From Pedococcus sp. 5OH_020 (GTDB lineage: Bacteria; Actinomycetota; Actinomycetes; Actinomycetales; Dermatophilaceae): a stretch of DNA of 64,000 bases. The position numbers and the translations under genes are program-made. Shown here in pieces: positions 50,539-58,743 of the stretch. The notes beneath the pieces were generated by a model that saw only the letters and a program-made list of their open reading frames with translations, did no database searches and was not told the origin of the DNA. Location: assembly GCF_027812955.1 (NCBI RefSeq), contig NZ_JAPYZV010000005.1, positions 62,001-126,000 on the forward strand, written 5' to 3'. Within the stretch, counting starts at the first letter, position 1, and each line of letters starts with the position of its first letter.

Positions 50539-50571
50539 CCGACCGGCAGAGCCTCCATCACCCTGCCGACG

Positions 50572-51378
50572 ATGGCCTTCCGGCGTGCCCGCAACCCTGA
50601 CGCTCGCATGTCGCTCGGCGACCACCTGCGCGAGCTGCGCCGCCGGTTCCTCATCTCCGCGATCGCGGTGCTGCTCTGCGCGGTGGGAGGCTGGGTCGCC
50701 TACCCGCAGGTGTACGACCGGCTGGCTGCGCCGTTCAACGACTACAAGGCGTCGCATCCGAGCAGCGTCATCAGCCTGAACTTCGGCAACGCGACGGCGG
50801 CCTTCTCCCAGCAGCTGAGCATCTCCATCTTCGTGGGGATCCTCGCCTCGAGCCCGGTCTGGCTCTACCAGCTCTGGGCCTTCATCGTCCCGGGCCTGAC
50901 CAAGAAGGAGCGCCGCATCTCGCTGGCGTTCATCGGCGCCACCGTGCCGCTGTTCCTGTCCGGCTGTGCCCTCGCCTACTACGTTCTGCCCAAGGTGCTG
51001 GCGGTGCTCTACGGGTTCACGCCCGCCGGAGCCTCCAACATCCAGCAGGTGAGCGAGTACTTCTCGTTCGTCACCAGGTTCATCGTCGCCTTCGGCGGGG
51101 CGTTCCTGATGCCGGTGTTCCTGGTGGCGCTCAACGCGATCGGCGTGCTGCCGTCGGCGACCATGCTGCGCGCCTGGCGTCCGGCCGTGTTCGGCATCTT
51201 CGTCCTGTCCGCGGTCGCCACTCCGACCCCTGACGCCTTCACGATGTTCCTCATGGCGATCCCGCTCGTCTTCCTGTACTTCGCAGCCGTGGGCGTGAGC
51301 AAGCTCATCGAGCGCAGCCGTCGTGCCAACCGGCCCGAGTGGGTCGACGTGGCGGACGACGAGGCATCCGCCCTGTAG
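50572..51378 (+). CDS. tatC: Twin-arginine translocase subunit TatC
   Basis: A 268-residue protein with six membrane helices that binds twin-arginine signal peptides. MSLGDHLRELRRR is the conserved N-terminal recognition region, and the segment LWAFIVPGLTKKERR is typical of the first cytosolic loop. It is encoded 33 bases after tatA. ATG 50608 would give a shorter N-terminus. Confidence 0.95.
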   Translation: MAFRRARNPDARMSLGDHLRELRRRFLISAIAVLLCAVGGWVAYPQVYDRLAAPFNDYKASHPSSVISLNFGNATAAFSQQLSISIFVGILASSPVWLYQLWAFIVPGLTKKERRISLAFIGATVPLFLSGCALAYYVLPKVLAVLYGFTPAGASNIQQVSEYFSFVTRFIVAFGGAFLMPVFLVALNAIGVLPSATMLRAWRPAVFGIFVLSAVATPTPDAFTMFLMAIPLVFLYFAAVGVSKLIERSRRANRPEWVDVADDEASAL

Positions 51379-51387
51379 CCTCCGCGC

Positions 51388-52332
51388 GTGGGCAAGCGCA
51401 TCGGGCTGGTCGTCAACCCGACCTCCGGGAAGAGCCGCGGCATGACGCTGGGCCTGCAGGTCGCGCACCGGCTGAGGTCGGCGGGCCACGAAGTGCTGGA
51501 CCTGTCCGACGAGACGTACGCCGCGGCTCGCGACCGAGCCCTCGGGGCGGTCGCGCAAGGGCTGGACGTCCTGGCCGTGGTCGGCGGTGACGGCATGGTG
51601 CACCTCGGCGTGGAGGTGGCCGCCGAGACGGGGACGGCCCTTGCCGTCATCGCCGTGGGGACGGGCAACGACGTGGCCCGCGGTCTGGGGCTGCCGGTGC
51701 ACGACCCGGTCCGGGCGGCCGACCTCGTGACGAGCGGGTCTCCCCGGGCCGTCGACGCCGTACGGCACGTCGACGCCCACGGAGACCGGCACTGGTATGC
51801 AGGCGTGCTCGGCGCGGGCTTCGACTCGCTGGTGAACGAGCGGGCCAACACCTGGCCGTGGCCCAAGGGCAAGATGCGCTACAACCTCGCCATCGTGCGC
51901 GAGCTACCGCTCTTCCGGGCCATCCCGTACGTGGTGACGGTCGACGGGGTCCGACGCGAGACGAAGGCGATGCTGGTCGTCGTGGCGAACGGGCCGTCGT
52001 ACGGCGGCGGGATGCGCGTCGCCCCGGCCGCCCGGTTCGACGACGGCCTGCTGGACGTCATGATCCTGCACGAGATCAGCACCGTGGAGTTCCTGCGCGT
52101 CTTTCCCACTGTGTTCCGCGGCGCCCATGTGGGCCACCCGGCGGTGGAGATCCTGCAGGGACGCCGGGTCACCCTGGAGGCCGCCGGCATCGTCGCGTAC
52201 GCGGACGGCGAGCGCTTCGCACCTCTGCCGCTGACTGTGGAGGTCGTGCCGGGGGCCGTCACGGTGATGGCTCCGGTGTCAGCCCCCGTGGCGGCCCCGG
52301 TCGTGCCATCCCGGGCAGGACCGGTCACCTGA
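51388..52332 (+). CDS. Diacylglycerol/lipid kinase family protein
   Basis: A 314-residue DAGK-catalytic-domain protein (YegS/DgkB type). VVNPTSGKSRG is the first motif, VVGGDGMVHLGVE the GGDG nucleotide-binding loop and VGTGNDVARGLGLP the next. It probably phosphorylates diacylglycerol or a related lipid. GTG 51388 lies six bases after TAGCCT. The last 25 residues are Ala/Pro/Val-rich and likely flexible. Confidence 0.9.
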   Translation: MGKRIGLVVNPTSGKSRGMTLGLQVAHRLRSAGHEVLDLSDETYAAARDRALGAVAQGLDVLAVVGGDGMVHLGVEVAAETGTALAVIAVGTGNDVARGLGLPVHDPVRAADLVTSGSPRAVDAVRHVDAHGDRHWYAGVLGAGFDSLVNERANTWPWPKGKMRYNLAIVRELPLFRAIPYVVTVDGVRRETKAMLVVVANGPSYGGGMRVAPAARFDDGLLDVMILHEISTVEFLRVFPTVFRGAHVGHPAVEILQGRRVTLEAAGIVAYADGERFAPLPLTVEVVPGAVTVMAPVSAPVAAPVVPSRAGPVT

Positions 52333-52347
52333 CGTAGATTCGGGGGT

Positions 52348-55185
52348 ATGCCCACGCCCGCCGAGCGGTTCGCAGCATCCTCCCAGCGAGCGGCCTTCCG
52401 CCGGACCCACCTCGGCGAGTTCACGGCCGGCCTCGACTTCCCGCTCGACGACTTCCAGCTGAAGGCGTGCCAGGCGGTGGAGGAGGGCAGGGGCGTGCTC
52501 GTCGCCGCACCCACCGGTGCGGGGAAGACCATCGTCGGCGAGTTCGCCGTCCACCTGGCGCTGGCGACCGGCCGCAAGGCGTTCTACACGACCCCGATCA
52601 AGGCCCTTTCCAACCAGAAGTACGCCGACCTGGCCCGCCGACACGGGTCGGCGAACGTCGGGCTGCTCACGGGCGACTCCTCGATCAACGGGGAGGCGCC
52701 CGTGGTCGTCATGACCACCGAGGTCCTGCGCAACATGATGTATGCCGGGTCGCCGACCCTGCGCGGGCTCGGCTTCGTGGTGATGGACGAGGTGCACTAT
52801 CTCGCGGACCGCTTCCGTGGCGCTGTCTGGGAGGAGGTCATCATCCACCTGCCCGAGGACGTCCAGGTCGTGTCGCTGTCCGCCACGGTGAGCAATGCCG
52901 AGGAGTTCGGGGACTGGCTGGCCGAGGTCCGGGGGAACCACGAGGTCATCGTGTCCGAGCACCGTCCGGTGCCGCTGTGGCAGCACATGATGGTGGGGTC
53001 CGGCCTGTTCGACCTCTTCGTCGACGAGTCTGCTGCCCCGGTCACCGGTCCGGGCGCCACCCGGGTGAACCCCGACCTGCTCCAGGCGATCCGGAACAAT
53101 GAGCAGCGTGGTCGCTGGATGGACTCCGGCAGGCTTGCCGCAGGGTCGCACGGGGGACGTGGCGAGGCGCGTGGTGCGGCACCCCGAGGTCCCGGTGGAG
53201 GTCCGGGCGGAAGGGGGATGGCACGCGGTGGCGGAGGCGGCCGGCCGGGAGGGTCGGCCAGCCGCTCCGAGGTCGTCGCCAAGCTCGACCGGGAAGGGCT
53301 GCTGCCGGCGATCACCTTCATCTTCAGCCGGGTCGGCTGTGAGGCCGCCGTGGGGCAGCTGCTCCGTGACGGCATCCACCTCATCCCCGAGGTGGAGGGG
53401 GAGCGGATCCGGCGCACGGTCGAGGAGCGGATCCGCGGGCTGGCGGAGGAGGACCTCGGAGTCCTCGGGTACTGGGACTTCGTCGAAGGTCTCTCGCGCG
53501 GGTTCGCGGCCCACCACGCCGGGATGCTTCCGACCTTCCGCGAGATCGTCGAGGAGCTCTTCACCGCGGGGCGGATCCGAGCAGTCTTCGCCACCGAGAC
53601 GCTTGCCCTCGGCATCAACATGCCGGCCCGGACCGTGGTGCTCGAGAAGCTGGTGAAGTTCAACGGGGAGACGCACGCCGACGTCACCCCGGCGGAGTAC
53701 ACCCAGCTCACCGGACGGGCCGGACGCCGGGGCATCGACGTGGAGGGGCATGCCGTCGTGCTCTGGAACCGGGGGATGGACCCGCTGGCGGTCGCTGGGC
53801 TGGCCTCGACGCGGACGTACCCGTTGCGCTCCAGCTTCCGGCCGACGTACAACATGGCGGTCAACCTCGTCTCCCAGGTGGGACGCGAGGTCGCCCGCGA
53901 GATCCTGGAGACCTCCTTCGCCCAGTTCCAGGCCGACCGCGCGGTGGTAGGCCTGGCGCGGGCCGTTCGCCGGAACGAGGAGGGGCTGGAGGGGTACGCG
54001 GAGGGCATGGCGTGCCACCTCGGGGACTTTCGCGAGTATGCCGCCCTGCGGCACCAGATCGCGCAGCTCGAGAAGGACGGCGCCCGGGCTCGGTCGGCCA
54101 GCCGGCGCGCGGAGGCGGCGGTCTCGCTGGAGGCCCTGAAGATCGGCGACGTCATCCGGATCCCGTCGGGGCGCCGCGCCGGCTATGCGGTCGTGGTGCA
54201 GCCGGCGAAGTCCTACCGCGGGGAGTCACCGTCGCCCACGGTGGTCACGGAGGACCGGCAGCTGCGCAAGCTGACCCTCGTGGACGTGCCCGTGCCGGTG
54301 GAGCCCCTCGCCCGGGTCAAGGTCCCGCAGCACTTCAACGCCAAGAGCCCGAAGGCGCGGCGGGACCTGGCCACCTCGCTGCGGATCGCCGTACCGCACG
54401 ACCCGCCTCCGAGGCAGGGAAGCCGCGGCCGCGACGCAGTCCCCGGAGAGGACGAACGGGTCGCCGAGCTCCGGCGGCGGCTCAAGGCGCACCCGTGCCA
54501 CCAGTGCCCCGACCGTGAGGACCACGCCCGCTGGGCGGAGCGCTGGTGGCGTCTCAAGAGAGAGACGGTCGGTCTGCAGCGCAAGGTCGAGGGGCGGACG
54601 AACTCCGTCGCGCGGACGTTCGACCGCATCTGTGAGCTGCTGGCCGAGATGGGGTACCTCTCCGCCGACGGGACGGAGGTCACCGGCCAGGGTGAGAACC
54701 TGCGGCGGCTCTATACGGAGAAGGACCTGCTGGCAGCGGAGTGCCTGCGACTGGGGCTGTGGAAGCGGCTCGACCCGGCGGGGCTCGCGGCGGTCGTGTC
54801 TGCGCTCGTCCACGAGCCGCGACGGGACGAGAGCGACCCGTCGCCGCGGATGCCCGGTGAGGACGTCGCAGAGGTCATCTCGCAGATGCACCGGGTGTGG
54901 GCGTCTCTGGAGTCCCGTGAGCAGGACCTGGGGCTGCCGCTCACCGGCGACCCGGACGGCGGGATGGCGTGGATGATGCACCGATGGGCCTCGGGCCAGC
55001 GCCTCGACTACGTGCTGCGCGGGCAGGAGATGGCAGCCGGCGACTTCGTACGACGATGCAAGCAGGTCGTCGACCTGCTCGGACAGATCGCCGACGCTGC
55101 CCCGGAGCCGCAGCTCCACGCGACGGCTCGCAAGGCTGTCGATGCCGTCATGCGCGGCGTCGTGGCTGCTGACCGGCTCGACTGA
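52348..55185 (+). CDS. helY: DEAD/DEAH helicase, HelY/Mtr4-like
   Basis: A 945-residue superfamily 2 helicase of the Ski2/Mtr4 type. Motif I APTGAGKT, motif II DEVH in VVMDEVHYL, SAT in SLSATVSN, and motif VI QLTGRAGRRG are all present. A Gly/Arg-rich linker (residues about 270-305, RGPGGGPGGRGMARGGGGG) separates the RecA domains. The C-terminal part resembles the DSHCT domain of exosome RNA helicases. It follows the lipid kinase in the common actinobacterial tatAC-helY order. Confidence 0.9.
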   Translation: MPTPAERFAASSQRAAFRRTHLGEFTAGLDFPLDDFQLKACQAVEEGRGVLVAAPTGAGKTIVGEFAVHLALATGRKAFYTTPIKALSNQKYADLARRHGSANVGLLTGDSSINGEAPVVVMTTEVLRNMMYAGSPTLRGLGFVVMDEVHYLADRFRGAVWEEVIIHLPEDVQVVSLSATVSNAEEFGDWLAEVRGNHEVIVSEHRPVPLWQHMMVGSGLFDLFVDESAAPVTGPGATRVNPDLLQAIRNNEQRGRWMDSGRLAAGSHGGRGEARGAAPRGPGGGPGGRGMARGGGGGRPGGSASRSEVVAKLDREGLLPAITFIFSRVGCEAAVGQLLRDGIHLIPEVEGERIRRTVEERIRGLAEEDLGVLGYWDFVEGLSRGFAAHHAGMLPTFREIVEELFTAGRIRAVFATETLALGINMPARTVVLEKLVKFNGETHADVTPAEYTQLTGRAGRRGIDVEGHAVVLWNRGMDPLAVAGLASTRTYPLRSSFRPTYNMAVNLVSQVGREVAREILETSFAQFQADRAVVGLARAVRRNEEGLEGYAEGMACHLGDFREYAALRHQIAQLEKDGARARSASRRAEAAVSLEALKIGDVIRIPSGRRAGYAVVVQPAKSYRGESPSPTVVTEDRQLRKLTLVDVPVPVEPLARVKVPQHFNAKSPKARRDLATSLRIAVPHDPPPRQGSRGRDAVPGEDERVAELRRRLKAHPCHQCPDREDHARWAERWWRLKRETVGLQRKVEGRTNSVARTFDRICELLAEMGYLSADGTEVTGQGENLRRLYTEKDLLAAECLRLGLWKRLDPAGLAAVVSALVHEPRRDESDPSPRMPGEDVAEVISQMHRVWASLESREQDLGLPLTGDPDGGMAWMMHRWASGQRLDYVLRGQEMAAGDFVRRCKQVVDLLGQIADAAPEPQLHATARKAVDAVMRGVVAADRLD

Positions 55186-55250
55186 GGACGAGGACGGAGG
55201 ACCACCACCGCTGGCCCCCGCCTGTCGCTGCTCCTCAGTACGGTTCCGTC

Positions 55251-55852
55251 ATGGAACCCGTCATGGAGCCCGTCATGGAGCCCGGGCTCACCGGAACCAA
55301 GGCCGACCTGCACCGCTACCTCCAGGAGGGCCGGGACGGTGTGCTGCGGGCGCTCGACGGCCTGAGCGAGTACGACGCACGGCGGCCGCTGACCGCCAGC
55401 GCACCAACCTGCTGGGACTGGTCAAGCACCTGGCCGGGGTCGAGCTCGGCTACCTCGCCGACTCCGTGGGCCGGCCAGGCCCCGTCCTACCCTGGAACGA
55501 GGACGGCTCGGTCTGGGAGAGCGCAGACCTGTGGGCCACGGCGGAGGAGTCGCGCGAGTATCTCGTGGCTCTCTACCGCGAGGCATGGGGCCACAGTGAC
55601 GCCTCGCTGGCCGCACTGCCGTTGGAGGCGCCGGCCGAGGTGTCCTGGTGGGCACCGGAGCGCCGGCGCACGACGTTCGGTCACCTCGTGGCGCGGGTCG
55701 TCGCCGAGACGGCCCGGCATGCGGGACACGCCGACATCCTCCGGGAGACCATCGACGGTCAGGCGGGCCGTGACCATGAGTCCCAGGGCGACCGGGCCTG
55801 GTGGGATCACTATGTCGCCACGATCCAGGCCGCTGCGGACGCACACCGCTAG
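55251..55852 (+). pseudogene. DinB/DUF664-family protein, frameshifted
   Basis: The first 50 codons read TKADLHRYLQEGRDGVLRALDGL... in one frame and the rest (TNLLGLVKHLAGVELGYLAD, PWNEDG, WWAPERRRTTFGHL, AGHADILRETIDG) in another. The shift is at about 55400-55402, where a single missing base would restore the S-G-T-N-L-L-G-L seen in relatives. DUF664/DinB proteins are four-helix metal-binding enzymes, some being mycothiol transferases. The start is followed by three 12-base repeats (M-E-P-V). A sequencing error cannot be excluded. Confidence 0.8.
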
Positions 55853-55942
55853 CTGGCTCCTGGGGTGGCACGGCAGGAACGATGGCAGCGTCCCGGTCCT
55901 CGGCCCGCGCCTCCAGGGGGGATGTCGGGGCCTCCCGGTAGG

Positions 55943-55958
55943 GTGAACATATGTTCGA
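55943..55958. promoter_or_regulatory. LexA (SOS)-box-like palindrome over the HNH gene start
   Basis: GTGAACATATGTTCGA contains GAAC-N4-GTTC, the core of the actinobacterial SOS box TCGAAC-N4-GTTCGA, with the right half perfect and two mismatches at the left edge. It covers the ATG at 55951 and follows a TAGGGT -10 (55939-55944). Confidence 0.65.
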
Positions 55959-57507
55959 CCGGGGGGAAGAGCCATTGAGGGCGGCCGTCGTGCGTGGTGC
56001 GATCGGCGCGCTGTCCAGCTCCTCCACCCGCATGCCCGACGGCGACCGGATGGAGCTGATCAGCGCCCTGGAAGAGCTGAAAGCGGCCAGTGCGGCGGTG
56101 CAGGCGCGCCTAGCGGTGGCCTTCGACTCCTCACAGCGAGAGCGGCAGGCCGAGCAGGGCGTGCCACGTCGAGAGATAGGGCGTGGCATCTCAGCCCAGA
56201 TCGCCTTGGCGCGACATGAGTCCGCGCACCGGGGATCGCGACACCTGGGCTTCGCCAAGTCCATGGTCCGCGAGATGCCGGAGACGATGGCCCACCTGAG
56301 CGTGGGGCGGGTGAGCGAGTGGCGCGCCACCATTCTGTGCCGCGAGACGGCCTCGCTCTGCGTTGAGGACCGCGGCGAGGTGGACCGCCGCCTGGCTGAC
56401 GAGCTGCCGACCATGTCGGACGGCCAGGTGATGCGCGCCGCGCGAGGCCTAGCAGCCCAGCTCGACGCGGAGTCTGTGGCGCGCCGCACCGCCGCGGCCG
56501 CCAACGACCGGTTCGTCTCCCTACGCCCGGCACCGGACACGATGACCTACCTTTCCGGACTCCTGCCGGTGGCGCAGGGAGTGGCGGCCTATGCAGCGCT
56601 GGACCGGCACGCCCGGGAGCGGGTCGCCGCTGGAGACCCGCGAGGTCGCGGACAGATCATGGCCGACACCCTCGTGGAGCGCGTGACCGGCCAGTCCAGC
56701 GCCGGGGCTGTTCCGATCGAGGTGCGGGTGGTCATACCGGTCGAGACTCTGACGGCGGCGGGCGACGAGCCTGCGGAGCTGGTCGGGCGAGCCGCGCTGA
56801 CCGGGAGGACCGCTCGCGCGCTGCTGGCGGAGAGCGCCGAGGCTGGGGCGTCGATCTGGGTCCGCCGGCTGTTCACCACCGGCGACGGAACGCGGCTGGT
56901 CTCCCTGGAGAGCCGGCGTCGGCTCTTTCCGAGGGCGCTCAGCCGGTTCCTGGCCGCGCGCGACAAGACGTGCAGGACGCCCTGGTGCGACGCACCTGTG
57001 CGGCACAGCGACCACATCGTGGCTGCCGCTCGAGGAGGTCACACGGATGCCGCGAACGGCCAAGCTCTGTGCGCTTCCTGTAACCAGACCAAGGAGTCGC
57101 CAGGCTGGGGCGCGGAGGTGCTCGACGACGGGTTGTCAGGACAGCGGCGCCACCGGGTCCGCGTGACGACGCCCGCGGGGCAGGTGTACGACTCCACGGC
57201 ACCGCCGCTGCTCGACTCTCGACGTCGCCCGGCGGCGACTCATTCGAGACGAAGAGCGGAGAGCACCCGGTTGAACGAGCTCGTCACCCCGAACTCACTC
57301 GCGATCCGGCTCAACAGGACGGGGTCGGCGACCTCCGTGGGCAATGCCAGGTCGACGTCTGGGACGGGAGCGTCCGGGGCCACCTCCACCACCTTCGGCG
57401 CCACTTCGAGGTATGCCGCACCCGCCTCGAGGCGTGCGCGCTGGGCACCCTTGAGCTCCGGGTCACCGTCGGCCAGGGCGGCTCGCAAGGCGTTCAAGGA
57501 CCCATAG
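55951..57507 (+). CDS. DUF222 / HNH endonuclease (13E12-type)
   Basis: A 518-residue protein. Residues about 1-330 are the DUF222 region and the HNH nuclease motif follows (CRTPWCDAPVRHSDHIVAAARGG ... ALCASCNQTKES). Its last roughly 88 codons (from about 57240) are only the antisense of the convergent exonuclease gene, so the natural end may be earlier and the stop lost. TAGGGT ends six bases before the ATG, with the SOS-like palindrome on the start. DUF222/13E12 genes are often LexA-regulated in mycobacteria, as I recall. Confidence 0.8.
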   Translation: MFDRGEEPLRAAVVRGAIGALSSSSTRMPDGDRMELISALEELKAASAAVQARLAVAFDSSQRERQAEQGVPRREIGRGISAQIALARHESAHRGSRHLGFAKSMVREMPETMAHLSVGRVSEWRATILCRETASLCVEDRGEVDRRLADELPTMSDGQVMRAARGLAAQLDAESVARRTAAAANDRFVSLRPAPDTMTYLSGLLPVAQGVAAYAALDRHARERVAAGDPRGRGQIMADTLVERVTGQSSAGAVPIEVRVVIPVETLTAAGDEPAELVGRAALTGRTARALLAESAEAGASIWVRRLFTTGDGTRLVSLESRRRLFPRALSRFLAARDKTCRTPWCDAPVRHSDHIVAAARGGHTDAANGQALCASCNQTKESPGWGAEVLDDGLSGQRRHRVRVTTPAGQVYDSTAPPLLDSRRRPAATHSRRRAESTRLNELVTPNSLAIRLNRTGSATSVGNARSTSGTGASGATSTTFGATSRYAAPASRRARWAPLSSGSPSARAARKAFKDP

Positions 57508-58187
57508 CGCTCGATGAGCTTGGCCGCGGTCTTCTCGCCGATACCGGCGACGCCGGGCAGCCCGTCGCTGGCGTCGCCGCGCAGCACCGCCATATCGGCG
57601 TACGCGGGCCCGTTCGCGACCCCGTACTTGGTGCGAAGGAAGGCCTCGTCGACCAGGTCGGAGTCCCGGACCCCGCCGCGCGCGGTGTAGATGATCCTGA
57701 CCTGGGCCGCGTCGTCGACGAGCTGGAAGAGATCCCGGTCGCCGGTGACCACGTCGACGGCCATCGCGCCCTTGTGCCGAGCCGTGAGAGTACCGATGAC
57801 GTCGTCCGCCTCGTAGCCGTCGGCACCCAGGCGTACCAGTCCCAACGCCTGGAGCGCGTCACGGATGACGGGGACCTGAGGCGCCAGGTAGTCGGGAGTC
57901 TGCTCCTCCTCCAGCGAGCCGTCGATCAACCGGTGAGTCTTGTACGTCGGGATGGCGTCCACGCGGAACTGGGGTCGCCAGTCGTTGTCCCAGCAGGCCA
58001 CGAAGTGCGTCGGCTGATGGGTCGTCAGCAACGAGGCGATCATGTCCAGGAAGCCCCGCAGGGCGTTCGTCGGTGGCTCCGAGGGGTCCTTGCGCTGGTC
58101 CGGTACGCCGAAGAACGCGCGGAAGTACAGCGAGGCCGAGTCCAAGAGCATCAGTCGTCCGGCGGCGGCGGAGGTCATGGCGGACAT
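57240..58187 (-). CDS. 5'-3' exonuclease (flap-nuclease family)
   Basis: A 315-residue stand-alone homologue of the PolA N-terminal exonuclease/flap endonuclease. Metal-binding acidic residues are visible in MLLDSASLYFRAFFG, CWDNDWRPQFR, GYEADDVIGTL and TGDRDLFQL, and GLPGVAGIGEKTAAKLI is the helix-3-turn-helix. It processes flaps or RNA primers. It starts at ATG 58187 and is divergent from the Lrp-family gene. Its 3' 268 bases are covered on the other strand by the HNH frame. Confidence 0.92.
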   Translation of the reverse strand: MSAMTSAAAGRLMLLDSASLYFRAFFGVPDQRKDPSEPPTNALRGFLDMIASLLTTHQPTHFVACWDNDWRPQFRVDAIPTYKTHRLIDGSLEEEQTPDYLAPQVPVIRDALQALGLVRLGADGYEADDVIGTLTARHKGAMAVDVVTGDRDLFQLVDDAAQVRIIYTARGGVRDSDLVDEAFLRTKYGVANGPAYADMAVLRGDASDGLPGVAGIGEKTAAKLIERYGSLNALRAALADGDPELKGAQRARLEAGAAYLEVAPKVVEVAPDAPVPDVDLALPTEVADPVLLSRIASEFGVTSSFNRVLSALRLE

Positions 58188-58225
58188 GCTGCCATCGGCG
58201 GCAGGGTGCTCAGTAGGCTGGGGCG

Positions 58226-58648
58226 GTGGAAGACCTCGACCGACGGATCGTCACCCTGCTGCGCACCGACGGCAGGATGAGCTACACCGACCTCGGCAAG
58301 GCGATGGGTCTGTCGACGTCGGCGGTGCACCAGCGCGTGCGCCGGCTCGAGGAGCGGGGCGTCCTGAAGGGGTATGCGGCGCTGGTGGACTACGCCGAGC
58401 TCGGCCTGCCGCTCACCGCGTTCATCTCCATCACCCCGTTGGACCCGGCAGCTCCGGACGACATTCCCGAGCGGTTGCGCGGCATCACCGAGCTCGAGGC
58501 CTGCCACTCCGTGGCGGGGGAGGAGAACTACATCCTCAAGGCGCGGGTGCGCACTCCCGGCGACCTCGAGGACCTTCTTGCCCGGGTCCGTGCCACGGCC
58601 AACGTCGCCACACGCACCACCGTGGTGCTCTCGACGCCCTGGGAATGA
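58226..58648 (+). CDS. Lrp/AsnC-family transcriptional regulator
   Basis: A 140-residue regulator with an N-terminal helix-turn-helix (MSYTDLGKAMGLSTSAVHQRVRRLE) and a C-terminal RAM domain that binds an amino-acid effector (CHSVAGEENYILKARV). It lies divergent from the exonuclease. GTG 58226 follows TAGGCT by six bases. Amino-acid-linked regulation fits the kamA-kdd genes 3 kb away, but no direct link is shown. Confidence 0.9.
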   Translation: MEDLDRRIVTLLRTDGRMSYTDLGKAMGLSTSAVHQRVRRLEERGVLKGYAALVDYAELGLPLTAFISITPLDPAAPDDIPERLRGITELEACHSVAGEENYILKARVRTPGDLEDLLARVRATANVATRTTVVLSTPWE

Positions 58649-58743
58649 CCGGCCCCGCTCGTGCCGCGTAGGGCCTCTCGGACGGCGTAGCGAGTGCCGT
58701 GCTGCGGCGCTGCCTCCCGAGTCGCATCAGTGCCCGAGCCGAG

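Noticed and set aside
48349-51792. Long minus-strand frames opposite pafB/pafC and tatC/lipid kinase (48349-50148, 50269-51792)
   Set aside because: Both are opposite well-supported genes with family motifs and have low-complexity Arg/Gly/Ala/Pro composition typical of third-position G+C shadow frames.
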